Positions 55,683 through 64,000 of a stretch of 64,000 nucleotides of DNA are shown here, one piece after another. Position 1 is the stretch's first letter, and every line of letters begins with the position of its first letter. The translations under genes were made by a program, and so were the position numbers. The notes beneath the pieces were generated by a model. The model was not told the DNA's origin. It saw only the letters and a program-made list of their open reading frames with translations, and searched no databases. The stretch lies in NCBI GenBank assembly GCA_029866005.1, contig JARXAE010000008.1, positions 25,754 to 89,753 of the forward strand, written 5' to 3'. This DNA is from Fimbriimonas sp. GTDB lineage: Bacteria; Armatimonadota; Fimbriimonadia; Fimbriimonadales; Fimbriimonadaceae.

Positions 55683-57338
55683 ATGATACAAACGCTGTAC
55701 AATGGCGGTTCCAGGATGAAAAATGTGCTCACTGCCCTGGCGCTATGGATGGCGCTGTGTGCCGGAGCTTTCGCCCAAGTGCGGAATGCAACGGTGACCT
55801 ATACCTACCTGGGTGTCCAGCTTCGTGGATACCGTGTGGGCGAAGAGTTCATGATCCCACTTGATCGCATCGTTGAACTCGGCTGGTCTGCGAACTCAAG
55901 TGCAGTTGGAGCGAAGATATCCGCCGAAGGCAAAACCTTCCAGGTCGCAACCAGGCAAATTGAAGGGAGCACTTGCGTTGCGCTGCGAGATCTGATCCAA
56001 AAGATGGATGGCACTTCTACCTGGATGCCGGGCGGTTACGACGCTCTTGAGGTCGTGAGCTCAATCAAGTCAGTTTCTGTCAAGTCTGGTGAAATCTCGA
56101 TCAGCGCTGGACTCAAAATCAGACCGACGATTTCCCTGATGGGCACAAACGACCCGAAGGTCGTTATCGATCTCGAGGGAGCTCGACTATCACCGAGCAT
56201 CGAACTCGATTTGGATTCCTCCGCCAAGGTGAGTCAGTACAGACCCAATAACGTCAGAATTGTGCTCGATTTGCCGTTCACTCCACTTTTGCCCCAAGGG
56301 CAACTGGCAAATGCTCAGAACATTGTCATCGATTTTAATCCCGCCGAACGAATCTCTACGGATCCAGTGAAAACTGACCCTCCCAAGGTAGCCCCGCCTA
56401 AGGTGGATCCAGTACCAACGCCCCCCTCAGGTGACCTTGCGGTTCAAAAAAGAACCGAAAGTGAACTATCGACTGAGTTGTTTATCACCGTTCCAAAACC
56501 AGGCTGGAAAGGTATCGCCACAGTGCGACGCCCGGAACGAGATGTAGTCGAAATCGCGATGCCGACGATGAATGCCAAACTCGGCGATGTCGAAAAGGAT
56601 CTGAGCAAGCATATCAAGTCCGTTCAACTACGACAAGACACAGGACTCACCGTACTCAGTTTTAAGCTTTCTGCGCGAATGGGCGCGGTGATGGAGCCAT
56701 CCACAGAGGGGTTCAAACTTACTTTCGTGCATCCCACTGGGAACGGTAGCCTTAGGGGCAAAGTTATTGTGATTGACGCGGGTCACGGCGGAAAGTTCCC
56801 CGGTACAGGAAGCGGTCAATACACCGAAAAGGTACTGAGCCTAGCTATGGCAAAAACGGTGAGGAGGGCACTGGAAGCGGAGGGCGCCCAAGTCATCATG
56901 ACGCGGGAGACAGATACCAACTTCCGGGAGAGCTTAGCCGACGATCTGATCTACCGGTCGGAAGTTGCCAATCGCAACAGTGCAGACATCTTTCTATCCT
57001 TCCACTACGATGATTCCGGCTCCAAAAAGACGCCGCCGAGCGGAACGAAGTCAATCTATCATGGTGGTCGCGACGCGGACAAGTATCTTGCTCAGTGTAT
57101 TCAGGAGTTCATTAAATCTGAAGGGCCACTGCCAAACCTTGGTGCCGTTGATGACCACAAGTTTGCTCAAGATAGCGGCTTTTCGGTGTTGCGAAACTCC
57201 AAAATGCCCGCCATCTTGATGGAATGTGCCTTTGTACGCAACCCCAACGACCGAAAGGTCATTTTGACCGAACAATTCCGAGAGGGCATAGCAAAGTGTG
57301 TCGTCAAGGGACTTAAACTATTCTTTGGACAAAAATGA
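55683..57338 (+). CDS. N-acetylmuramoyl-L-alanine amidase with AMIN domain, exported
   Basis: Cell-wall amidase cleaving the MurNAc-L-Ala bond. Start ATG 55683 has GGAGG nine bases upstream; residues 12-32 form a signal peptide (MKNVLTALALWMALCAGAFA). One AMIN-type beta domain is near 125-225, then a Pro-rich linker (KTDPPKVAPPKVDPVP). The C-terminal Amidase_3 domain has zinc ligands in IDAGHGGKFPG, YTEKVLSLAMA and LSFHYDDSG, and catalytic Glu in AILMECAFVRN. It overlaps the GerMN gene by 4 bp; a septum or peptidoglycan-turnover role is likely. Confidence 0.92.
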   Translation: MIQTLYNGGSRMKNVLTALALWMALCAGAFAQVRNATVTYTYLGVQLRGYRVGEEFMIPLDRIVELGWSANSSAVGAKISAEGKTFQVATRQIEGSTCVALRDLIQKMDGTSTWMPGGYDALEVVSSIKSVSVKSGEISISAGLKIRPTISLMGTNDPKVVIDLEGARLSPSIELDLDSSAKVSQYRPNNVRIVLDLPFTPLLPQGQLANAQNIVIDFNPAERISTDPVKTDPPKVAPPKVDPVPTPPSGDLAVQKRTESELSTELFITVPKPGWKGIATVRRPERDVVEIAMPTMNAKLGDVEKDLSKHIKSVQLRQDTGLTVLSFKLSARMGAVMEPSTEGFKLTFVHPTGNGSLRGKVIVIDAGHGGKFPGTGSGQYTEKVLSLAMAKTVRRALEAEGAQVIMTRETDTNFRESLADDLIYRSEVANRNSADIFLSFHYDDSGSKKTPPSGTKSIYHGGRDADKYLAQCIQEFIKSEGPLPNLGAVDDHKFAQDSGFSVLRNSKMPAILMECAFVRNPNDRKVILTEQFREGIAKCVVKGLKLFFGQK

Positions 57339-57844
57339 AAACGTCTCGCCGTAGCTTCCCTTGGACAATCCTAGCCACTGCCGCAGTCGCGGGTGCCAGC
57401 TTTGTCGGCATTGCCAGCTATGTGAACGGCAACCGCACTCAGTCGCTTCAGTCGGACGAAGTTCCCGTATCGGTTCAAGATGTGACGCCAGGCGGAGGAA
57501 CCGCAAAAACTCATTCGAGTGCCCAAGGCGATGAACACATGAATAAGCCTTCAGAGGCCGACATGTGGGTGACTCAGGTAGATCTTAATCAAGCAGTGAA
57601 GAATGCCGGATTCGAAAGCGCCAGGGTCGTCGGATTGCAAATCGAAAACCATATTGCCACCGTCGATATGAACTCCGCCATAATCGACACTCTAGGCTCT
57701 TCGGGCGAGGGAGAACTCATTGATACGCTAAAGTTAGCCCTCAAAAAAGATAAGCGGGTCAGACACTTTCAAATTAGGATCGACGGCGAAGTCCAAAAAA
57801 CGCTAGGGCATACCGATCTCAGTTCACCCGTTTCGGTGCGCTAG
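57335..57844 (+). CDS. GerMN-domain protein, membrane-anchored
   Basis: 169 residues. An N-terminal signal anchor (residues 9-28) is followed by a Ser/Gly-rich linker and a GerMN domain: ATVDMNSAIIDTLGSSGEGELIDTLKLAL near 107-136 then HFQIRIDGEVQKTLGHTDLSSPV. GerMN domains occur in sporulation GerM but also in non-spore formers next to amidases. It overlaps the amidase start by 4 bp (ATGA), so they likely work together. It converges with the M50-like gene, overlapping by 26 bp. Confidence 0.85.
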   Translation: MKTSRRSFPWTILATAAVAGASFVGIASYVNGNRTQSLQSDEVPVSVQDVTPGGGTAKTHSSAQGDEHMNKPSEADMWVTQVDLNQAVKNAGFESARVVGLQIENHIATVDMNSAIIDTLGSSGEGELIDTLKLALKKDKRVRHFQIRIDGEVQKTLGHTDLSSPVSVR

Positions 57845-58556
57845 AAGCTTTATTGAGGCCAATAACAGCCATTACCACACCGTAAATCCCCAATACAGTC
57901 CATAGCAGCGCCCAACCGGCAGCTGGAATTCCAGTCTCCTTGGCGAGCAGGGCCGCGTCCGTATTCTCCGCCCTTGCTCCGGTTAGAAGCAAGAGGTCTC
58001 GCAGTGACTTGAACCCGTTTATGCATTGCTGAACACCCAGAAACTGAGCGACGAGCAATATATCCTTGGGCTGAAGCTTGGCGGCAAGAACCATAAGGAA
58101 TACTCCCCAAAAGATTCCTATCGGCCAGCCGACGACATCTCCACGCACCCAGGCGATATTGACCAGCAAGATCATGACGCCAAGCATCTGGCACCATTTC
58201 CGAGCAGCTCGTTCATGGATTGAGGAACGAACCATGAACGCTCCAAATAGTGAAGCTCCTATGTAGCCAGCGGAGAATATCAGCGGTACAAAGCCGCCGT
58301 AGGTCACCGTCAGACCTTCTGAGTTTCGAAACACAAGAATCTTATCGACACTTCCTCCAGTCAGCACTGCCGCGAGAGCGTGAAACATCTCATGGAGATG
58401 CGTATTGAGGTAATCGAAAGGTAGCAGGATGCCACGAATAATCGGGATGAATGGCAAAACGACGGACGCCATCACCGCAATCAAAAAGGCATTAGTCGCT
58501 GGATTTCGTTTCAATCGCTTCCCTCTTCGCTGCTCTTCGTTTGCCAAAGAAGTCAT
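57819..58556 (-). CDS. M50B-like membrane metallopeptidase
   Basis: 245 residues with about six hydrophobic segments. Near residue 55 is HLHEMFHALAAVLTGGSVD, which carries the HExxH zinc motif and the following Gly-rich turn of the M50B (peptidase_M50B-like) group. A later QQCINGFKSLRDLLLL may hold the third ligand. The N-terminus overlaps the PAP2 gene end by 65 bp, so the true start might be further in (for example Met29), but then the first helix is still kept. The protein target is unknown. Confidence 0.75.
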   Translation of the reverse strand: MTSLANEEQRRGKRLKRNPATNAFLIAVMASVVLPFIPIIRGILLPFDYLNTHLHEMFHALAAVLTGGSVDKILVFRNSEGLTVTYGGFVPLIFSAGYIGASLFGAFMVRSSIHERAARKWCQMLGVMILLVNIAWVRGDVVGWPIGIFWGVFLMVLAAKLQPKDILLVAQFLGVQQCINGFKSLRDLLLLTGARAENTDAALLAKETGIPAAGWALLWTVLGIYGVVMAVIGLNKASSAPKRVN

Positions 58557-59064
58557 AGAGCATACAAATCAGTACGGCTGCAAATGCCCCACAGATCCAG
58601 CCCAAGATCACTTGATAGGGATAATGGACACCGTTATAGATCCTGCTGAGAGCAACCAAAATGGCAAGAATCAGCCAGGGAATCCCGCCCCAACGAAGGG
58701 CAATCAGCATGCAAATCGCTACCGCCAACATATTCGCGCTGTGTGCGCTTGCGGTGCCGGCGGACTCGGACTTTCCGATTCGAAGTATCAACTCGTCCAG
58801 ACCAGGGTCGTTACAGGGTCTGGGTAAAGGGATCGTCTTTTTAAGAATGTTTGTGAGCAAATCCGCGATCGGCCAAGAAAGCAAAGCACACACCGCGCCT
58901 TTGCGTGTATCCTTTCCTGCCGCGATCATCGCTCCTAGGCAAATCAGCAAGATGAGCTTTACCCACCACTCTTGCAGACCCTCACTGAAGAAGCGCATGG
59001 AACCTTCCAGGCCAGACGACCATCTATTGATCCAGTGGAAAACCGCGCGATCAATCTGTTGCAC
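58492..59064 (-). CDS. PAP2-family phosphatase
   Basis: Membrane lipid-phosphate phosphatase, 190 residues from GTG 59064 (the ORF track's TTG 59118 overlaps a divergent gene). Motif C1 KKTIPLPRP and C2 SAHSAN are present, and C3 reads SRIYNGVHYPYQ where the usual SRxxxxxHxxxD has Asp; here Gln replaces it. Six hydrophobic segments fit the family. A role in undecaprenyl-phosphate recycling would suit the murB/amidase neighbours, but the Gln leaves activity open. Confidence 0.82.
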   Translation of the reverse strand: MQQIDRAVFHWINRWSSGLEGSMRFFSEGLQEWWVKLILLICLGAMIAAGKDTRKGAVCALLSWPIADLLTNILKKTIPLPRPCNDPGLDELILRIGKSESAGTASAHSANMLAVAICMLIALRWGGIPWLILAILVALSRIYNGVHYPYQVILGWICGAFAAVLICMLYDFFGKRRAAKREAIETKSSD

Positions 59065-59090
59065 GCGCGTAGTGTACTTTGAGGGCGTAG

Positions 59091-59405
59091 ATGAATAGGC
59101 TCGCAACCTGGCTATCAAGAAAGACCTGGTTCCTCACGATTCACTGGATGAGGCGACCGTGGATGCGTCGTTTGCACATGGCTCCGCTTCGCTGGATGCC
59201 CGCCTCAAAGCACCAGGGGTTCCTGGATAGTTATCGCAGTCAGAATCGGCTGGCGCGCCGAATCGGCTTACCCCTGTTGAAGACGACATACTTGATGTTG
59301 CTTGCGGTATTCGCGCTCCAGATCACCTATTTCGTGGCCTTGAAAATGTTTGAGAGCGGCTGGCTCACCCCTCCGCAACTAGAAGATCGGCGAATTACGG
59401 ACTAA
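59091..59405 (+). CDS. small membrane protein
   Basis: 104 residues with a Trp/Arg-rich amphipathic start (MRRPWMRRLHMAPLRWM) and one clear transmembrane helix (KTTYLMLLAVFALQITYFVALKMF, about 68-91). Not recognised. The start is 26 bp from the PAP2 start on the other strand; the end overlaps murB by 11 bp in the convergent direction. Confidence 0.65.
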   Translation: MNRLATWLSRKTWFLTIHWMRRPWMRRLHMAPLRWMPASKHQGFLDSYRSQNRLARRIGLPLLKTTYLMLLAVFALQITYFVALKMFESGWLTPPQLEDRRITD

Positions 59406-60348
59406 TGGGCTGGAAGTTCGTCCAGTCGCCGATGTACATCACTTCTTCTTCGAGGTCGACCTCAAACTTGGCTTTGACTTCGCACTTTGCGTATTCGGCA
59501 AGGGAGCGGAGTTCAGCGGCCGTTGCGCCGGCGACGTTGAGGAGAAAATTGGCGTGCTTCTTGCCGATCATGGCTCCGCCTAACCGAAAGCCCTTCATTC
59601 CGCACTGTTCGATCAAAAATCCAGCCGGAACGACATTGTTCTTTCGCATCCCATCGCTCAGGCCCTCGATCTCACTCGCGAGTTTGGCGTCAATGACGTT
59701 CTTAAAGAAGCTACCTGCGCTTGCACTGGGGGGCTGTTTGCCGATTCGCTGCCGCTGATACTCGCGAGCCTCGTCATAAGATTTCTTGGCATCGCCCTTC
59801 GGAAGCCTGAATCGAGTTCTCGCAATGACGGCCGAGCGGGGACTTTCACAACGAAGGACAGAATCGCGGTAGCGGAACTCCATCCAGCTAGGATCGACCC
59901 AATCGGCTTTACCATCCTGAACGATTTCAAGTTCGATCAGGAACTCGCTGATGTTGCTCCGGTAGGCTCCGGCGTTACTGACCAGGGCTCCCCCAACGGT
60001 ACCTGGAATTCCCACCGCAAACTCCAAGCCCACCAGACCAGCTTGTGTCGATTTCAGCCACAGATCTTGGAAAGCGACTCCAGAATCGGCAATAACAACA
60101 TCACCGTCAATTTGGATTGCCCGCGTCTGATTAACTAAGACCAGACCTTTGACGCCGGAATCAGAAGGCAGGAAGTTTGAGCCCCACCCTAGCGGAGTCA
60201 CTTTGACGCCTTCTAGCTGACAAGCAGCTGCAATCTCGACGAGTTCAGGTGTGCTAGTGGCTTTTGCGAAAAGCTCAGCCTCCCCACCGGCTTTAAGTGT
60301 TGTCAGAGTTTTCAGCGGTACGGAACGACTGACAGATTCCCAGTTCAA
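59395..60348 (-). CDS. murB: UDP-N-acetylenolpyruvoylglucosamine reductase
   Basis: Second step of UDP-MurNAc synthesis, an FAD enzyme. 317 residues of the normal type II-like size. The FAD domain has TLKAGGEAELFAKA, GLEFAVGIPGTVGGALVSNAG and EFRYRDSVLR. The substrate-binding part has ASAGSFFKNV (Ser as acid) and IEQCGMKGFRLGGAMIGKKHANFLLN. It overlaps tsaB by 4 bp, and in turn tsaB overlaps an unknown gene; murA is in the other block 16 kb away. Confidence 0.96.
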   Translation of the reverse strand: MNWESVSRSVPLKTLTTLKAGGEAELFAKATSTPELVEIAAACQLEGVKVTPLGWGSNFLPSDSGVKGLVLVNQTRAIQIDGDVVIADSGVAFQDLWLKSTQAGLVGLEFAVGIPGTVGGALVSNAGAYRSNISEFLIELEIVQDGKADWVDPSWMEFRYRDSVLRCESPRSAVIARTRFRLPKGDAKKSYDEAREYQRQRIGKQPPSASAGSFFKNVIDAKLASEIEGLSDGMRKNNVVPAGFLIEQCGMKGFRLGGAMIGKKHANFLLNVAGATAAELRSLAEYAKCEVKAKFEVDLEEEVMYIGDWTNFQPISP

Positions 60349-60908
60349 GTTTGACCTCCCACCCGACTCAGCGGCTGCTTAGGTAGCGAGATACTCGGGT
60401 CGATCAGATAAACAGGAACAAGTGCTTCGGGAGCCATTCGGTCAAGATGACCCAATAACGAAGCAAACCGCTTAGCATGAGGATAGACTGGGTCTTCGAT
60501 TGAAGGGCCAAATCCGAGATAATCGCACTGTGGCAGCGACTCGTTTCGAGTCACCTCACCTCCAGGAGGGCGAATAAACCACTCTCCACGCCTGCTTGGA
60601 AAGACCACGGTCTTGCCAACCGAGATCAGATCAAAAGCCAAAGCCCCTGCACATTCGCCGTTCGCGGCCCAAGCCAGAGTTTTTGCAAGCGTTACGCCTA
60701 CGCGCGTACCGGTGAACGAGCCTGGCCCCAGGTCGGCCAGAAACAGCGTCCCTTGCAAAACATCCAACCCTGACTGCTCCAGCAATTGAAGACACGCATT
60801 TGATGCTTCCTGCCGAGATTCCAATTCTCCCGAAAAGAGGGTCTCACCTTCGGTGCTAAACACGGCCACTGAGACGAACGGGCTGCTTGTCGATACGGCG
60901 AAGATCAC
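60345..60908 (-). CDS. tsaB: tRNA threonylcarbamoyl adenosine protein TsaB
   Basis: 187-residue TsaB, partner of TsaD in t6A37 tRNA synthesis. The ASKHA start MIFAVSTSSPFVSVAVFS is followed by LADLGPGSFTGTRVGVTLAKTLAWA near residues 58-76, the classical motif. It lies between murB and an unknown exported protein gene with 4-bp overlaps on both sides. tsaD, tsaC and tsaE are not in the window. Confidence 0.93.
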   Translation of the reverse strand: MIFAVSTSSPFVSVAVFSTEGETLFSGELESRQEASNACLQLLEQSGLDVLQGTLFLADLGPGSFTGTRVGVTLAKTLAWAANGECAGALAFDLISVGKTVVFPSRRGEWFIRPPGGEVTRNESLPQCDYLGFGPSIEDPVYPHAKRFASLLGHLDRMAPEALVPVYLIDPSISLPKQPLSRVGGQT

Positions 60909-61921
60909 TTTTTCTCATCGAGACGGATCGAGTTGATGAAGTTAGTGAAGGCCTTCTCCTCACTCTTGAAGACCGCCTTCTTCGTTTGAACGTACGAGGC
61001 GAACATGTACTGAGGATTGAGTTGAGCGATCAGAACGTCGCAAGTCATGAGGTCCTCTCCCTTGTGAGATAGTCCAAACCGCCAAACGTATTGCCGTTGT
61101 TGCATATCCTTTCGCACTGGCACTAGTCGATCAATCCGGTTGACCGCACCCTTAAACAGTTTCGCGGTGGCGGCGGGCTTTTCGGCAAAAGACTTCGTCA
61201 ACGGCGTAATTTTCTGGGTGTAACAGTCAATGATGACGGGCTGACTGAGCCCTGGAAAGGTTACACTTGCCGAGCCCTCTCCAAGTTTTGTAGCCACACT
61301 TCCCTTTGGCAGACGCAGCAAGTATGTAGAACCGCTAATCACGATGGGATGCTGCACCGGGATTGCCACGATGGTCCCAGGAAACTGTTCGGCAATCTCG
61401 ATTTTTCGTTCCGTCGGCACTGTTGGCTTCGCCGCTTCCCTCACCTCGGTCTCCCTCATCGTGCTCAGGACACGTGTTAGCTGAGGTTCCACCGAGGCGA
61501 AAACGTCGCTTGGCGAGGACAGCAGAAGCACCATCTTGCTTTTCGTTTTTCGAAAGAATACGCCCCGTATCGTTGTCTCATTCTCTTTCTTGCTCTTCGT
61601 GAAGACGAACGGGGAGCCAAGCGCATCGACTGTCCACTGCCTCTCAATGCTGGACCCAGACCTTGTAAGAATGTCCTTTTGAGCGATCAGGAACCCTTCT
61701 GGATCAGTTGATTCGTCAATCACGTAGCCGACGTCTAACTTGCCAACGACTTTGCTGTCTTTGATCGGAACTCTTGCCGAGATCGAAAGATTGGAATCTT
61801 TTGGATTCAGCTTCCAAGCCTTTGGGATTTCAAGAATGAGTCCAGCAGATTTGATTTCAACCTTCCGCATCGGTTCAGTCTGGGCAGTGAGCGCGAATGC
61901 GATGAGCGGCAACAAATTCAT
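60905..61921 (-). CDS. unknown exported protein
   Basis: 338 residues. The N-terminus (MNLLPLIAFALTAQT) is a short signal peptide. The mature part is soluble and beta/alpha mixed, with two related-looking halves that each contain an IPKAWKLNPKDSNLSI- or RLPKGSVATKLGEGSASV-type strand and a C-terminal helix ending KAFTNFINSIRLDE. Not recognised. It overlaps tsaB by 4 bp, thus it may be co-transcribed with tsaB-murB. Confidence 0.65.
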   Translation of the reverse strand: MNLLPLIAFALTAQTEPMRKVEIKSAGLILEIPKAWKLNPKDSNLSISARVPIKDSKVVGKLDVGYVIDESTDPEGFLIAQKDILTRSGSSIERQWTVDALGSPFVFTKSKKENETTIRGVFFRKTKSKMVLLLSSPSDVFASVEPQLTRVLSTMRETEVREAAKPTVPTERKIEIAEQFPGTIVAIPVQHPIVISGSTYLLRLPKGSVATKLGEGSASVTFPGLSQPVIIDCYTQKITPLTKSFAEKPAATAKLFKGAVNRIDRLVPVRKDMQQRQYVWRFGLSHKGEDLMTCDVLIAQLNPQYMFASYVQTKKAVFKSEEKAFTNFINSIRLDEKK

Positions 61922-61962
61922 AAAGGTCCCTAAGGATTATGGACGTCTTGAAAGCCTGTTAG

Positions 61963-62559
61963 TTATCTCAGCCTCGCGATCTCTTCTCCGACCATGCTCA
62001 AAACCTTCCCTCGATGGCTGATTTGGTGCTTCTGCTCTGCAGTAAGATCGGCCATGGTGCATTTTTGCTCTGGCAAGAAGAATATGGGATCGTATCCAAA
62101 CCCGCCGGCCCCACTACGATGATCCGAGATTTCTCCTTCGCAAGTCGCCTCAAAAACCTGACACGGATAGCCTGGACCGATGAGAGCCACATTGCAACGG
62201 AAGCGCGCAGCTCGTGTCTCCGCGCCTCTCAGCTTTTCCAAAATCATTGCCATCTTTTCTGGGAACGGAAGATCCTCTCCTCCGAATCGCTTGCTGTAGA
62301 GCCCGGGTGCGCCGTCTAGCGCGTCAATTTCAAGCCCGGCATCGTCTGCAACGCACCACTCACCGGTGAAATCAAAGGCTGACTCAGCCTTGATACGTGA
62401 GTTTTCATTGTAAGTCGTCCCCGTCTCTTCAGGCTCGGGGGCTCCCTCATAGTCAGCGAGGGTCACAATTTCCATCTCTGGAAACCGTGCACTGAGGATT
62501 GTATGCATCTCTCCTGCCTTTTTCAGGTTATGGGTCGCGATAACGAGCTTTTGGATCAT
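61963..62559 (-). CDS. rdgB: non-canonical purine NTP pyrophosphatase RdgB/HAM1
   Basis: Hydrolyses dITP/XTP to the monophosphate so they do not enter DNA. 198 residues from ATG 62559 ([18 protein letters not shown]), which overlaps rph by 4 bp; the longer ORF is rejected. The substrate-site blocks [54 protein letters not shown] and [10 protein letters not shown] are all conserved. The rph-rdgB order is common in bacteria. Confidence 0.96.
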   Translation of the reverse strand: MIQKLVIATHNLKKAGEMHTILSARFPEMEIVTLADYEGAPEPEETGTTYNENSRIKAESAFDFTGEWCVADDAGLEIDALDGAPGLYSKRFGGEDLPFPEKMAMILEKLRGAETRAARFRCNVALIGPGYPCQVFEATCEGEISDHRSGAGGFGYDPIFFLPEQKCTMADLTAEQKHQISHRGKVLSMVGEEIARLR

Positions 62560-63266
62560 AAGCCGAGGACTTCGCGCTGGGCCGCGAAAAGTTCGTCGCA
62601 TCCGCCTTTCGCCAATTTGAGCATTCGACCGAGTTCGTCTGCGGCAAAAGGCTCGGCTTCGGCAGTTCCTTGAACTTCTACAAATTTTCCTGCCCCGGTC
62701 ATGACAACATTCATGTCGGTTTCAGCCACCGAATCTTCGTCATAGTTCAGATCTAGCACCTCGGTACCCCGATAGATGCCGACGGAGATCGCAGCGATCT
62801 GATCTTTCAGAACATCCTTCTTGAGAAGCCGCTTCCCTTTCAGTAGCTCCAGGGCATCGTAAAGCGCGATGTACGCAGCGGTGATCGATGCACAACGCGT
62901 TCCTCCGTCTGCGCGAATGGCATCGCAATCAATCGTGATCGTTCTCTCCCCGAGGTTTTCAAGATCTACAACGGCACGCAGAGCGCGACCAATCAGCCGC
63001 TGAATCTCCATCGAACGACCGTTCGGCTTCATTAGATCTCGGTTATTGCGTTGCCGACCCGAGCGAGGAAGCATTGAATACTCAGCTGTTACCCAGCCCT
63101 GTCCCTTACCTTTCAAGAAGGGAGGAACCCGCTCCTCGACAGTCGCCGTCACCAGCATATGCGTATCCCCTAGCTGAAGTAGGCAAGAACCTTCGGCAAA
63201 CTTTGCAAAGCCTCGCTCGAAGGTGTAGGGGCGAAGTTGGTCCGGCTGGCGTCCGTCAGGTCTCAT
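62556..63266 (-). CDS. rph: ribonuclease PH
   Basis: Phosphorolytic 3'-5' exoribonuclease trimming tRNA and rRNA ends. 236 residues, normal length. The blocks [19 protein letters not shown], the phosphate/RNA-binding [25 protein letters not shown] and [23 protein letters not shown] near 115-140 are diagnostic; [18 protein letters not shown] follows. It overlaps rdgB by 4 bp. An unknown membrane protein gene starts 13 bp upstream. Confidence 0.96.
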   Translation of the reverse strand: MRPDGRQPDQLRPYTFERGFAKFAEGSCLLQLGDTHMLVTATVEERVPPFLKGKGQGWVTAEYSMLPRSGRQRNNRDLMKPNGRSMEIQRLIGRALRAVVDLENLGERTITIDCDAIRADGGTRCASITAAYIALYDALELLKGKRLLKKDVLKDQIAAISVGIYRGTEVLDLNYDEDSVAETDMNVVMTGAGKFVEVQGTAEAEPFAADELGRMLKLAKGGCDELFAAQREVLGL

Positions 63267-63278
63267 TCAGCAAAGAGG

Positions 63279-64000
63279 CTACCCTTTTGAAAGGTCACAC
63301 ACGATGAGTTTGTACGATGCATCCTGGAACAAGATCTCATCGCTGATTTCGAGTTTCGCACTGGTCGACCTGTGATCAACTATGAAAACGTAAACCTTTT
63401 TGAATCCCAGCGGGACAAGTCTCTGAGCGATATTCTCGCGCCAGATCTTGTAGTCCGCCTGCCTTGTCTCAACATTTCCTGACTTTTCGCGCATCGGAAT
63501 TGGTAGCGCTTGCTGAAGATTCCTCTTGACTAGGACCGGTTGCTGAGTTGGGTACGAGAAAAGACCTTGGACATGCATGGGCTTTTCCGGCACGCCGACA
63601 AATTGAAGCATGTTGTAGTTGGGATACCAAGTATCACGATGTGTGGACTGATCGAAATTTAGACTTAGGACGGTGACGACTGAGTTTTGCGGAATGATTC
63701 TTAAGATTGACCTTGCCCTAGCGGCCTCAACGTTGCTTTGATTCATTGCGGCGCCACAAGCTACGAAGTGTAGTAGAGTGATCAAAAAGCTCACAACCAG
63801 AGTTGCTTTCCGTAACTGTGCTGTGAGTCGAATGCTTGAAAGTGAGATGAGCAACGCAAAGAAAATCGCCGGAATCCGAGCGTCAAAGTTGCCCCCGATG
63901 CTGAGGCCCATTGGACAAATAGCAAAAAGGACACCCGTTGCAATCAGAACGGTTACAGCACCTCGGTTGACGTCGATTTTCCTGAGAACGGCTAGCGCCC
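63279..64000 (-). CDS. membrane protein, 5' part beyond the window
   Basis: The reading frame stays open to the window edge, so the ATG at 63911 is not necessarily the start. Upstream of it the frame codes for a hydrophobic helix (AVTVLIATGVLFAICPMGL). Two or three more helices follow, then a soluble C-terminal domain of about 150 residues with an N-terminal NSVVTVLSLNFDQST-like strand and a C-terminus YKLIVCDLSKG. Not recognised; a multi-pass membrane protein with a large outside or cytoplasmic tail, similar in layout to some glycosyltransferases. Confidence 0.6.
   Translation of the reverse strand, partial: ALAVLRKIDVNRGAVTVLIATGVLFAICPMGLSIGGNFDARIPAIFFALLISLSSIRLTAQLRKATLVVSFLITLLHFVACGAAMNQSNVEAARARSILRIIPQNSVVTVLSLNFDQSTHRDTWYPNYNMLQFVGVPEKPMHVQGLFSYPTQQPVLVKRNLQQALPIPMREKSGNVETRQADYKIWRENIAQRLVPLGFKKVYVFIVDHRSTSAKLEISDEILFQDASYKLIVCDLSKG

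Overview
The window is a stretch of ordinary, gene-dense bacterial chromosome: about 70 protein genes and three tRNA genes (Gly-GCC, Leu-CAG, Val-UAC). I see no rRNA, phage, transposase, integrase or CRISPR array. The gene content suggests a Gram-negative-type, non-sporulating, probably aerobic heterotroph with a murein wall. Signs of this are a PEP-CTERM surface protein, the MEP isoprenoid pathway, murA/murB, mreB, an AMIN/Amidase_3 amidase, a photolyase and several glycosidase-like proteins. The combination (PEP-CTERM, fused ispDF, bacterial translin-like protein, GH127, DUF1854, many tiny 4-bp ATGA overlaps) would fit an armatimonadote of the Fimbriimonas type. That placement is inference from gene content only.

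Left third (1-23 kb). A partial obgE starts the classical obgE-nadD-rsfS operon. It is followed by a TPR/TM2-like membrane protein, a radC/translin-like pair and a PEP-CTERM protein. ispG, ispH and a fused ispDF lie within 7 kb of each other, interleaved with an EF-G paralogue, a tRNA-Gly and an IMPase-family phosphatase. A PIN-TRAM protein, a transglutaminase-like protein, topA and a GNAT enzyme come next. Then there is a minus-strand run (LuxR-type HTH, unknown, DUF1854, comF), and a methyltransferase overlapping mnmE.

Middle (23-44 kb). clpB is followed by a large beta-propeller/phosphoesterase protein, a HEAT-like protein and gcvT with two small lipoproteins. After tRNA-Leu come a photolyase, two DinB-like proteins, a TolB-like propeller, a GH10-like lipoprotein glycosidase and a subtilase. 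A LacI regulator faces a GH127 enzyme across an 18-bp perfect palindrome. A wall block murA-mreB-secreted protein and an HNH nuclease close this part.

Right third (44-64 kb). folC, a small membrane protein, mnmG and a GAF/fRMsr-like protein overlap as one operon. Further on are a lone C-terminal half of the carbamoyl-phosphate synthase large subunit next to a SpoU methyltransferase, and an envelope cluster (amidase, GerMN protein, M50-like protein, PAP2 phosphatase, murB). The window ends with tsaB, rdgB, rph and a membrane protein that runs off the edge.

The most unusual non-coding signals are three. First, a structured leader upstream of the HNH gene has a closing helix that shares bases with a terminator stem, as in a riboswitch. 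Second, a short block at 48981-49046 resembles the conserved core of cobalamin riboswitches. Third, several long, near-perfect hairpins lie in intergenic gaps. None of these could be tested here by folding or database search.
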